From contig JAMDHS010000083.1 in NCBI GenBank assembly GCA_029717555.1, positions 1 to 64,000 on the forward strand: a stretch of DNA of 64,000 bases, read 5' to 3'. The translations under genes were made by a program, and so were the position numbers. The stretch comes from Peribolospora baueri. Lineage: Eukaryota; Basidiomycota; Peribolosporomycetes; Peribolosporales; Peribolosporaceae. Below the pieces are notes generated by a model. The model worked only from the letters and a program-made list of their open reading frames with translations, did not search any database and was not told the origin of the DNA. Positions 12,000 through 20,711 of this stretch are shown piece after piece (the first letter of the stretch is position 1; each line of letters starts with the position of its first letter).

Positions 12000-12512
12000 G
12001 ACAAAGTTAAACCCCTCTCTCACACAAAAGCTACAGGTGAAACAGAGGTTATAGAGTTTCTGGTGGAGGAGGTTCGCTTCCTCCTTGAACGGCAACAAAT
12101 TCGTGAAGCGGCATCGAGCGGCGTCAACTGCCTGAAAGCGGTCGTGAATGCGGAGCGCACAAGGGCGGCAGAAGAAGCGCTCGGCGATGACGACCCGGTC
12201 TGGGAACACGTTCGCCCGGTCACCGGGCTCTTCGAATACCTCATTGACCGTCCATTTACGAGCCTGGACAGTTACCATGGAGGTGGCGGCTTGCTTGTGA
12301 GCAACCAGGACGCTCATGCCACATACTACGTGCGCGAGTTCAAGTTTGGCAGTCGTCAGCAACTCGAGACGACGCTGACCGACTATGGTGCGGCCTACCC
12401 AGCCGACCTACCTTGGGCCTTGGCTATGCTCATTTTGTTATCAGGCTCAATGACGCCGAAATCGGCGTATACATCTGGCTTACATTCGAGCCTCTGTGCT
12501 TTTTTTCAGTGA
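11838..12512 (+). CDS. Unrecognised reading frame inside the TIR element (second part)
   Basis: A frame of 224 codons, without an early ATG, repeats the Glu/Pro stretch of the previous entry, continues with related units (STGETEILKLL, ATGETEVIEFL) and then has a longer, less repetitive region (EEVRFLLERQQIREAA, DDPVWEHVRPVTGLFEYL, YYVREFKFGSRQQLETTL). The last 26 codons or so lie within the right inverted repeat. The non-repetitive part looks like a folded protein, but I recognise no family and no catalytic signature. It could be cargo of the element or the C-terminal part of one protein with the preceding frame. Confidence 0.35.
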   Translation, partial: HSRKPLPDVVEPFADDVGEPAGAAEEPADRPQVDETGPSTGETEILKLLTQSKSDKVKPLSHTKATGETEVIEFLVEEVRFLLERQQIREAASSGVNCLKAVVNAERTRAAEEALGDDDPVWEHVRPVTGLFEYLIDRPFTSLDSYHGGGGLLVSNQDAHATYYVREFKFGSRQQLETTLTDYGAAYPADLPWALAMLILLSGSMTPKSAYTSGLHSSLCAFFQ

Positions 12513-13128
12513 TTGGCCTCCTGGGCATTGTTTCCTTTTTTTGACGACTTTGCGCACCAATGCCCCAGCTATCCGTCGCCTCTGCTCCAAGATGATTTTC
12601 AAGGCAGGTAGAGAATGAGCGTCCTATCTATCCATGCACATGATTTACCAAAACTGGGCAATCGACATCGTTCGCATGGAAAGAGGAATTTGGACAGCAA
12701 CTCGTCCTGACAACCATTTCAGAAGCGACCTCGTACAGCGCTGACTATATTCCAGCGTTCCGTCGCGTCTGTGCGGATTTCAAGGCGGGTAGAGAATGAG
12801 CGTCCTTCCTATCCATGCACATAATTTACCAGGACTGGGCAGTACCCCATCCGCTTCTTCTTTAAGACTGAGGCTGGCGCCCGTGCCGATGACGACGACG
12901 AAGTCCCGCCGGTGGACAAGAAGCCGCCGCCGTATTATACGAAGTATTTCCTAGTTAGTATAGACGGACCTCTCCCCCGCCAGACCTCTAGGGCGACATC
13001 CTAGAGGCCGCCGCGCCGTCTTACATAGTGTACTCATGATTTGTTGCTAGGTGAGGTATCCAAAGATCCTCCCACTATCTATGTATGAAGACGTTAAAAA
13101 GCAGCCCAAGCCCATGACTTTCAATGCG
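12435..13128 (-). repeat. Right terminal inverted repeat, with an internal extra segment
   Basis: The arm runs from TTGTTATCAGGCTCAATGAC to its outer end at TTTCAATGCG. It is about 180 bp longer than the left arm because of one extra segment around 12650-12790, described separately. Confidence 0.9.
12570..12842 (+). repeat. Direct duplication within the right TIR enclosing unique DNA
   Basis: A segment containing GTAGAGAATGAGCGTCCT and CTATCCATGCACAT occurs twice, around 12570-12660 and 12750-12842, with roughly 90 bp of unrelated sequence between the copies. The left arm carries the segment only once. The copies have diverged, so this is an older event than the arm homogenisation or escaped it. 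Confidence 0.8.
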
Positions 13129-13584
13129 CTTCGAGCCGACCGTCATCGAAGGATGCACGGACGACATGGAGCTCGCTAGAGAGGAGAGCTTTGCCCCCAT
13201 CTTGGCGCTATTTACCTTCCAAGACGAGAGAGAGAGGCGGGTGGCCCGCTCAGCTCGTCGTCCTCAGCCCGACCCGAGCATTATTCAAGCTCTTTCTTTC
13301 CTTTCGTTTTCCCCCCCTCGTAGGCCCTTTCCCGCGCCAACGCCACCTCCATGGGCCTGACGAACTACGTCTTCACACGCTCCCTCGACCGCGCCTGGCG
13401 CATGTACGAATGCTTCCAGTGCGGCAACGTCGGCATCAACACTGGCGTGACCACCAGCGCCGAGGCGCCGGTCGGAGGCGTCGATCAGAGCGGCTTTGGA
13501 AAGGAAGCGGGGATCGGGGCGGGCCTGGACGAGTATCTTGTCACCAAGACGGCCACTATGACTGTGTCCAATCCTTTCGCCTAG
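13129..13584 (+). pseudogene. Aldehyde dehydrogenase (succinate-semialdehyde type), 3' fragment
   Basis: Two exons, 13129-13240 and 13324-13584 (acceptor CGTAG), encode the last part of an NAD(P)-dependent aldehyde dehydrogenase: FEPTVIEGC, EESFAPILALFTF, MGLTNYVFTRSLDRAW, GNVGINTG, EAPVGG and SGFGKEAG, then DEYLVTKTAT and a stop. This pattern resembles succinate-semialdehyde dehydrogenases. The cofactor-binding domain and the catalytic Cys and Glu regions are absent: homology begins at the border of the TIR element and no 5' part is seen on the other side. What remains of the frame is undamaged, which suggests the truncation is not very old. Confidence 0.85.
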
Positions 13585-13929
13585 GTACTGCCGTCTGCCT
13601 CTCTCTCTCTCTCTCGCATGCGTGTGGAGAACGGTGGTCAGGTTGGGAATTTCACAGGAGACGGTCTGCGTCCGAATCGCTGCTCCGTCCGCTCTTTCCA
13701 TGTCGTGCACGGACCGGCAGACCGTGCCGCAGCCGACATTGGCACTGGACTCGTGTCATCTGCGTATGGACAGAGAGCGAACGCCGGCGCCGTCGCCGTT
13801 CGAAGGAGACGTGTTCCAGCGACCACAAGGGCCGTCCCGAGTACCGTGGGCCACTCGAGGATCAAACGCAGCGTCCGCCGTCCACTTCGAGGCTGTCACC
13901 CGAGCAAAACGGCAGGTAGGTCGTCGACA
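13585..13929. other. Spacer between the two broken dehydrogenase genes
   Basis: This is the downstream region of both converging genes, with a short CT microsatellite near 13598-13616. I see no other feature. Confidence 0.5.
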
Positions 13930-15220
13930 TCAGCCCTCGGCGGCAACTCGGCGCTCGGCAGCACTACGGATGCTCCTGGGTGATCCGCCGGCAAGAAGAA
14001 AGGACGACGAGAGATGGGGGTCGAAGAGGCGCACCCCGCCCTCCACTCGCTCTGTTCCGGTCACGAACGCGCTGGCCGGATCGGCGAAGAAGACGGCCGC
14101 GTTGGCCACGTCCTCCGGCTCGCTCAGCCGGCCAAGCGGTACGGTGCTCTTGAACGCGTTCAGCTGCGCGTCCGTCACGGGCACTCCGGGCGTGGATTGG
14201 CCGAGGAAGACGGAGAGCCTGCGCGGGGTGAAGTGGCGGGCGTCAGACTACTTGTCCGTGTGTGTTATACCGTGCCGCCATGACTCACAGAGGCGTGTTG
14301 CCAGCGACGGGACAGATGCAGTTGAACCTTGAGATGCGTTTCCTTATCAGCGCGCGCCCCTTCACAAGGGAAGCCGCGGCGGCAAACGGGCTCGCCGAAT
14401 CTGGTCCTTTGCATATTCGAGTGTCATGGCCTTGCTGGCTGTCGACACGGCCGCTTTGGTGGCGCAATGCCACGTCAAGCCCGAGCGCGGACGGATGGCG
14501 GCCGTCGAGCTGACGGTGATGAAAGAGCCGCCCTTGCCCTGGGATTGAAAGTAGGGGACGATGACTTGGCTCGATAGATAGATGGACTGCAGGGGGGGCA
14601 ACGGGTCGAGGGCGATGAATATGGACGATCCGTCGACGTGCTCTCATCCACATCCCATCCCTCCGCCCACCTTGGGACGTTGACGTCGAAGACTTTGTCG
14701 AATTCCGCCTCGGTCACATGTCCGGTCGGCTTGTTGGGATACGTCCAGCCGGCATTGTTGACCTGAAAAGCGTTCGAATGATGTGAGCGCGCTGACTTTT
14801 GGGCGCCATGATGCGTTTCGAAAGACGGACGGCTCACGACCGAAAGGCCGACGTGACCAGCCGCCGCGACTGGGAGGCGGCGTTGGAGGAGTGCAAGGAG
14901 CGGTGGGATCGGCTGGATGCCCTGACCTTTCTTTATTCTGTCCACGGCATCGAATTGATATCGACCTCGCTGTGTGAGGTCCTTTTGCGCATGGAAGATT
15001 ATGCCGGCGCCTGTCAAACAGCGAAACGGATGATCAGCTCGCGACGCGATTTGACTTTTGTCCCTAACCACTCACCAAAACCTTGTCCGCCTCCAGTGAC
15101 GATGGATACCTGGCAGTGGTGAGAGGCACGGTGAGACGACCTGGCGGACGCGACCTCGCGCTCGTTCTCTCTCTCTCTCTCTCTCTCACACACCTGACCG
15201 CTGAGTCGACCAGAGCTCAT
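13930..15220 (-). pseudogene. Short-chain dehydrogenase/reductase (SDR) with internal inversion
   Basis: SDRs are NAD(P)-dependent oxidoreductases. Exon 1 (15220-15194, MSSGRLSGQ) splices to exon 2 (15109-15076) giving VSIVTGGGQGFG, the Gly-rich cofactor motif. Further along the minus strand are VNNAGWTYPNKPTG, FDKVFDVNV, YLSSQVIVPYFQSQGKGG, SFITVSSTAAIRP, a WHCATKAAVS stretch in place of the usual YxxxK (YNASKAAV), FNCICPVAGNTPL and TVPLGRLSEPEDVANAAVFF. The segment that should join the Rossmann half to VNNAG (KADVTSRRDWEA...RLDA) is present but on the opposite strand, about 14838-14928. The active-site Tyr is replaced by His in the WHCATK motif. Both facts argue that the gene is inactive, although the minus-strand frame stays open across the inverted part. 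The end at 13930 is the first stop after the last SDR motif and may be off by an intron. Confidence 0.75.
14765..14932 (+). other. Inverted segment within the SDR gene
   Basis: Read on the plus strand this stretch encodes KADVTSRRDWEAALEEC and ERWDRLDAL, exactly the residues that precede VNNAG in this SDR family; everything around it reads on the minus strand. In plus orientation it even keeps a plausible small intron (GTGAGC ... TTTCGAAAG). Length and order fit a single local inversion. Breakpoints are placed to within about ten bases. Confidence 0.65.
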
Positions 15221-15264
15221 TTCTGGCTAGGTGGATGGAGGTGCGTGGCGGAGAAGCAACTCTT

Positions 15265-15276
15265 GCTTTATATACC
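15265..15276 (-). promoter_or_regulatory. TATA box of the SDR gene
   Basis: GGTATATAAAGC on the minus strand lies about 45 bp upstream of the ATG at 15220. It is a strong TATA match, placed as expected for a short leader. Confidence 0.55.
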
Positions 15277-15849
15277 TTCCCCGCAACGCATGCGCTCGCC
15301 CTCTCGCACGATCTGTTGCGCCGCCTCTCACGCCGTCCTAAGCAGACCCGCAACGGCTGATCAGGGCCGGGCCTGCCTGGACGACGAGGGCACACCCAGG
15401 AACATTTACACGATGGGCAACCATTCGGCCCGGCGGCGGCGTTCCAACAACGAACGCCTCACAAAGGACAACCCACCCGCGTACCCGCCCCGCCGCAACG
15501 GCCAGCGAATTTAGATGATGATCGGCACCGATTGCGGCTTGACGTTTGCAGGCGAAGCTTTGATCACTGACAATTACAGCCGCCAGACGGTATGAGAGGG
15601 ATCTTAGGTAATCATGCCTCTACGCCAAAAGGGGTCCAGACGAGGAGCCCGAATGGGCTCTCCGATACATTGTTCCATGAATGTGCAGCATAACCCGTAA
15701 CCCTTGCCTTCCTTCCAATAGGGCGACAAATTCAAAAGATTCGCAACGACTTTTGGGTCAAAGGAGGCATCGACAGGATCAGTTATAACCACGTTCCCGA
15801 CAACGTTCCCATCAACTTCGTTCCCATCACCTTCCAATCAACAAAAATG
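15277..15849. other. Region between SDR promoter and tRNA
   Basis: A 77-codon minus-strand frame (15837-15604, MEGDGNEVDGNVVGNV...) is open and somewhat AT-richer than surrounding genes, but I recognise nothing in it and give it no gene status. No other feature is seen. Confidence 0.4.
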
Positions 15850-15946
15850 GCTCCGTTGGCTCAGTTGGTTAGCGCGTCTGACTGTTATGGAGTCGTGAGA
15901 CTCGGTTGACATCAGGAGGTCGATAGTTCGAACCTATCACGGAGCG
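15850..15946 (+). tRNA. tRNA-Asn (GTT), with intron
   Basis: The acceptor stem pairs GCTCCGT with ACGGAGC, followed by discriminator G, as is usual for tRNA-Asn. The D arm is GGCTCAGTTGGTTAGCGC. The anticodon stem TCTGA/TCAGG encloses C-T-GTT-A, and a 23-base intron (15888-15910) sits one base 3' of the anticodon, the standard nuclear tRNA intron site. The T arm is GATAGTTCGAACCTATC with the canonical GTTCGA. The A box and B box promoters are therefore both present. One mismatch in the D stem is visible. The anticodon is at 15884-15886. Confidence 0.93.
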
Positions 15947-15955
15947 TTTCTTTTT
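15947..15955 (+). terminator. RNA polymerase III terminator of tRNA-Asn
   Basis: TTTCTTTTT follows immediately after the discriminator base; the run of five T is a normal Pol III stop. Confidence 0.8.
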
Positions 15956-16643
15956 GGCTTTTTGGCGCGGAACATGGCACGTGATGGTCCTTGGATTTGT
16001 TTGGCTAGTCAGGTGGGGATGATGTCGTCTCCGCTTGTATCCGGTATATTACATATTTGCTACATCCACAAAAGGCACCACAGAGCAAGTTGCATGTCTC
16101 GTCCGCGAGCCGGGCCTTCTGTCGGGGTGGACGTGGAGCGCTGATTGCATGACCGAGATATTCACCTAGGACCGGCTCGACGGTCTCAAAGTCGGAAAAG
16201 GAGGCAACAAAGCCAGCCGCGACGATCCGCACTTCGAGTTTGCGACTTGCCCGGTGCAGATGATATCACTGGGTCGAGAGCAGAGCAGTGTCGCGACGAT
16301 CCCCCATCGCAACCCATGTACCCCAGGGATATCTTACTCTGCAGGACACATACCCCAGGCGACGTTGCTCTCCATCTCCATCTGACAGCTATCCACCACA
16401 GGGACGTCAGACGACTAACGAATGGCTTTCAATCAGCCGAGTTCATGCGATACAAGACTTCGGTAACACCAGCTCTCGTGTCGGCTTCTCTTTCGAACGA
16501 ATTCGGTACCCTCCGCGCTCGCAGCGTCGTCTGTTGCGAATGCTCATTCGGGGCCCCTCTTGCACCGGAGACGGACAGGCTGGAAGGAGCGGTTGGGAAC
16601 GGACAAACAAAGAGAACGTGAGTTATGTGCAATAGAGACATAA
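15956..16643. other. Spacer between tRNA and P450 gene
   Basis: Apart from the P450 fragment listed separately, I see no gene. Open frames on the plus strand (16145-16635) are mostly antisense or random. Confidence 0.5.
16173..16241 (-). pseudogene. Orphan fragment of a P450 C-terminus
   Basis: Sixty-nine bases match 16743-16811 of the neighbouring P450 gene at about nine positions in ten, in the same orientation. Translated it gives VRIVAAGFVASFSDFETVEP, against VRIVTAAFVASFSDFEAVDP in the intact gene. Similarity ends sharply on both sides, so only this shard of a duplicated or former second P450 survives. Confidence 0.75.
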
Positions 16644-18928
16644 TCACGGCGGGAACAGGCGCACCTTCACAGGAGGGCGGTAATGGAACAGCACTTCGTC
16701 CGCCTTCGGCACCGTCTCCGGCGCGTATGGCGTGCCGTCCCGCGGATCGACGGCCTCAAAGTCGGAAAAGGAGGCGACAAAGGCAGCGGTGACGATCCGC
16801 ACTTCGAGTTTGGCGAAACGCATGCCCAGGCAGGGGTGGAGGCCTGCGTCGGTCGAAGAGCGTCAGGTGCAGTTTCATGTCCAACCCCGGACCGCGTCCA
16901 CTCACCGGTACCCCATCCCAGAAACTCGTCCTCTCCCTTCCCCTCTCCTCTGCTCCACCGGTCCGCGTCGAACGCCGTCGGGTTGGAGTAGATCTGAAAA
17001 GAGAGATGCGTGCCTCCGAGCCAGTACGCCAGGTAGTCTCCCGGCTGGAGCGCGAGGCCCTGGGCGGAGACGGCATCGTCCGCGTCGACGCCCCCGTAGT
17101 AGCGGAAAGCGACCCTGCCAGCGGCGGACAATCCGACCTGAGCGATGAGGCGATAGCCTGATGCCGTCCGATTCGAAAACGCTCACCCCGTCACGTAACG
17201 ACGCATCGTCTCTTTGAGACAAGAGTCCACGAGCTCGAGGCTCCGTTCCCAGGTGTCCAACGGGACGTGACCGAGGTGCTCGGCGAGAGACATCTGAGAC
17301 ACATGTCAAAGCCGTGTTGACGGCCGCCTCTAGTCGACGCAGAGTCGATCCCGACGACGGACACTCACGCTCTCGAAATCCTCGCCCCTCTCTTCAGCCG
17401 ACCGGCGCACCATCTCGACCACCTCTCGCCGCACGCGCCGGCGGAGCGCCGGGTCGGCGCCGACATGAACGAGCAACCAGGCGGCCATGCCGGTCCTAAG
17501 CGGCGCAAGCAACAGAAAAAAAAGGTCAGGTCGAGATGGATAAGGCGACGAATGCAAACTGGCGACGCACGAGTTGACGATGGCAGCAAACAGGGCGCCG
17601 ATGATCCACTGAAGTGACGATCCAAACGTGAGCCCATGGGACCAGCCATCATCCTTCTCTCAGACCCACCTGCACAATCTTCCTCTGCCCCACACCCTTG
17701 TCGAGCATGACCTGCACGTAGTCCTCCTCTCTCCTCCCTTCCTCCACCCTCTTGGCCAAAGTGCTGCTGATCATCCTATACAGGCTGATGGCTCCGTACA
17801 GGCGCTTGAGCGAGGAAGGGAACGGGAGATAGGGAAATAGGGTCGCAAAGAAGCCGGTGTTATTTTCGACCATCCAGCTTGTGTGGCGGCGCGCGAGTTC
17901 CGAAGGGCACGGGAGGAAACGGTGAGCGACGCGAAACTCGCCCTACCGAGTCTTGTGTAAACGCGCTCACTAGACGTCGCTCATCTTGGAAATGGTCTTG
18001 AGATCCCGCGCGTGTTCTGCCAGTCCAACGGTTCGGATGGAGAGGTGAAAGACGAGCTGGTCCAAACGGGATCGTCGTATGCACGGTCAGCAGCACCCAC
18101 TTCTAGCACGTCCTGGGCGACGCAATGACGCATCCGCGCCTTCGTCAGAGCGCCGGGGCCCAGGTGCCCACCTTGTGAATCATGTCCCAACAGTCCACCA
18201 GCCCACCATCCTCGACCGCGCCAAACGCGCTCACGCAATCGCCCACCATGTCCTGCAGCAGCCTGCCTCCCAATCTCTTGGTGTTCGTCGCGACCCTCAA
18301 ATGCGTCGCGAGAAAGTTCTCCCCTTTCCTTTCTGCTTTCCTCCCAGCCGATGTGGTGGGGGCGCTCGGAGGAGAGGGCACGCCGGCGAAGAGTGTAGTG
18401 TAGCCCTTGGAAAAGTCGACAGAGCGAGAATGGAAGAACGTCTTTCCGAAGGCATGCGAAGTGCCTAGAGCGACATGGTAGGAGAGGATATTGAAAAATA
18501 CGAGAGGCGGGGCGGGGTCGGTGGGCGAGGCGGACGTCGGGTCGCCTAGGTGGTCATAGACACTGAGAGTGGGAGTGCAAGCGGACAGGTGTAAGCAGGG
18601 AGCAGGCGCGTCACTCACACGCTGTCTAGCGCAACGCAAACAAAACGAGTGCAACGCACAACCGAATCCTTTTGGAATAGAACACCGTTTGACCGAGCCC
18701 GGGGAAGAGCGCTGGCAGCCAGCGTCCTCCGACGGCGGACGACGGACCGACGCCGATCAGCTCGTTCGTCGCTCTGGCATTCCTCTGTTTGATAGTCTGG
18801 GGGGTGGTAAAAAGTTTGTAGGTCAGGTAGGCGAGAGAGAGGATCAGAAGGCAGAGCAGGACTTTGGCGAGATCGCCGCCCGACGCAAGGCGTAGGGGGA
18901 GCAAGGAGAAGGAAACCGTGGACATCAT
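16644..18928 (-). CDS. Cytochrome P450 monooxygenase
   Basis: P450s oxidise lipophilic substrates at the ER membrane using electrons from a reductase. The start MMSTVSFSLLPLRL (18928) is followed by a membrane helix (VLLCLLILSLAYLTYKLF) and a typical P450 N-terminal domain. Seen further on: the I-helix region TGMAAWLLVHVGADPALR, the K-helix ExxR as CLKETMRR, and the haem-ligand loop FLGWGTGLHPCLGMRFAKLE, formed across an intron, with the axial Cys in HPCLG. The gene ends KVRLFPP with a stop at 16644. About seven introns. The classical threonine of the I helix is not evident. The haem loop with tryptophan in FLGWG is unusual and resembles fungal P450s of uncertain family; no substrate can be given. 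The gene lies next to the tRNA and to a fragment of its own C-terminus. Confidence 0.88.
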
Positions 18929-19556
18929 GTTGGTGGTAAAGACGGTGGCAATGGCGGTGGCAAGGATGGTGGTACAGGATCGAGGATGCGGGAAGCGGCA
19001 AAGGCAGGGATGGGAGGGGCGGTGTATGCGTCGAGCGGACTCTGGTTATACCTGCGCAGGGCAGTTGAGATCAACTCCTCGCTTTGTCTTCCGCGCTTGG
19101 AGTCCGCCTGAGTCTCCTCATCCATACCATGCATCCAGTTCTGCCACCATGCACAGGTAGCAACAATATGCGTTCCTTCATCGTCCAAAACCATCAAAGG
19201 GTCCTGTTGGAAGGCCGATGGATGGCAAAAAAACATTTCGCAGATATACCAAATAGCAGGGGCGACCGCAGAAATGCGCGTGGCAGACGTGGCCAGCATT
19301 GCGGCCAAGCTGAGTTAGGATTGCCTATGTTCGCTGCTCCGCCCACGCACATTGAATTGTCCGAAGCCTTGCACAACTTCTGGTCCGATAGGCGCCATCT
19401 TGTCTGCGTTCTTTGCTGCCAGTGCACACGGGTCCACCCCAGACCATCCCACCGCATGCAAGAAAGACACAAATGAGCGACAAGCAGAAAGCGATCAAAC
19501 TACCATCCCGCGTTGCCTCCCAAGAGTGGCCTGCCCGTTACTAATAAAGCGATCAC
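18929..19556. other. Intergenic region between P450 and histone H4
   Basis: Two overlapping minus-strand frames (19308-18925 and 19472-19194) are open; one has a hydrophobic start (MAAMLATSATRISAVAPAIWY) but no recognisable domain. I treat them as unsupported. Confidence 0.4.
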
Positions 19557-19580
19557 CACGTGATGAAAGTTTGTCACGTG
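19557..19580. promoter_or_regulatory. Paired CACGTG motifs upstream of histone H4
   Basis: Two palindromic CACGTG sites (19557-19562 and 19575-19580), both followed by AT, stand 18 bp apart and about 150-175 bp before the H4 start. Such E-boxes are bound by fungal bHLH factors of the Cbf1 type. A CACGTG also lies upstream of the second H4 gene. Confidence 0.5.
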
Positions 19581-19592
19581 ATCAACACATAG

Positions 19593-20325
<733 letters not shown>

Positions 20326-20711
20326 GCCTGTCCCGGGACGCACGCCACCTGGCCATCGCGCGGCGTTTGCTACTCTCCGAACCTCCGCCCGTCCCCCATC
20401 ACGTCTTACGCTCGAAGCACCGTGCCTTTGTATACTCTAGGCCTTCCATCGCTGTGTACTCATAGTGTGACCCTCTCTTGCCGCTCTGGCCAATCCGTTT
20501 GACATGCTGTAGCAGCCGCGTGAATGGACCAGCTGTCGTGTTCGCCAGGTGCCAGATCGACCAACCACCGATACCGCGCACGACAGCTAGCATACAGAAC
20601 GAGCGACCCCACTGCTACTTCTTCTTCACCGGTTTATCCTTAGCCGACTTTGTTCGGCGTCCCGGCGTCCAGGCCCGGATCCGCTTTCGTCCCCTTGCGA
20701 GTCTCGTTTGC
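20326..20711. other. Convergent 3' region of H4 and NOP9
   Basis: This interval contains only the two 3' ends. I see no further feature. Confidence 0.5.

Larger units (their letters stand above)
10809..13128. mobile_element. Long-TIR DNA element of unknown family, about 2.3 kb
   Basis: Two near-identical arms in inverted orientation (10809-11322 and 12435-13128) enclose about 1.1 kb. The arms match to their outer ends, CGCATTGAAA and its complement, and matching stops abruptly at both borders. I see no DDE, tyrosine-recombinase, reverse transcriptase or helicase motif, so this looks like a non-autonomous DNA transposon or fold-back element; no family can be named. I do not see a clear target-site duplication. 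The right border coincides with the start of recognisable aldehyde dehydrogenase coding sequence, so the element or its rearrangement broke that gene. The very high arm identity points to recent activity or to gene conversion between arms. Confidence 0.8.

Noticed and set aside
10809-13128. The TIR element as a Polinton or other virus-like element
   Set aside because: Long TIRs recall Polintons, but the element is only 2.3 kb and shows no polymerase, integrase, capsid or packaging-ATPase motif.
14475-15071. A continuous 198-codon minus-strand frame through the SDR middle region taken as one normal exon
   Set aside because: Its centre does not resemble any SDR, while the plus strand carries the missing SDR residues; the openness across the inverted part is judged accidental.
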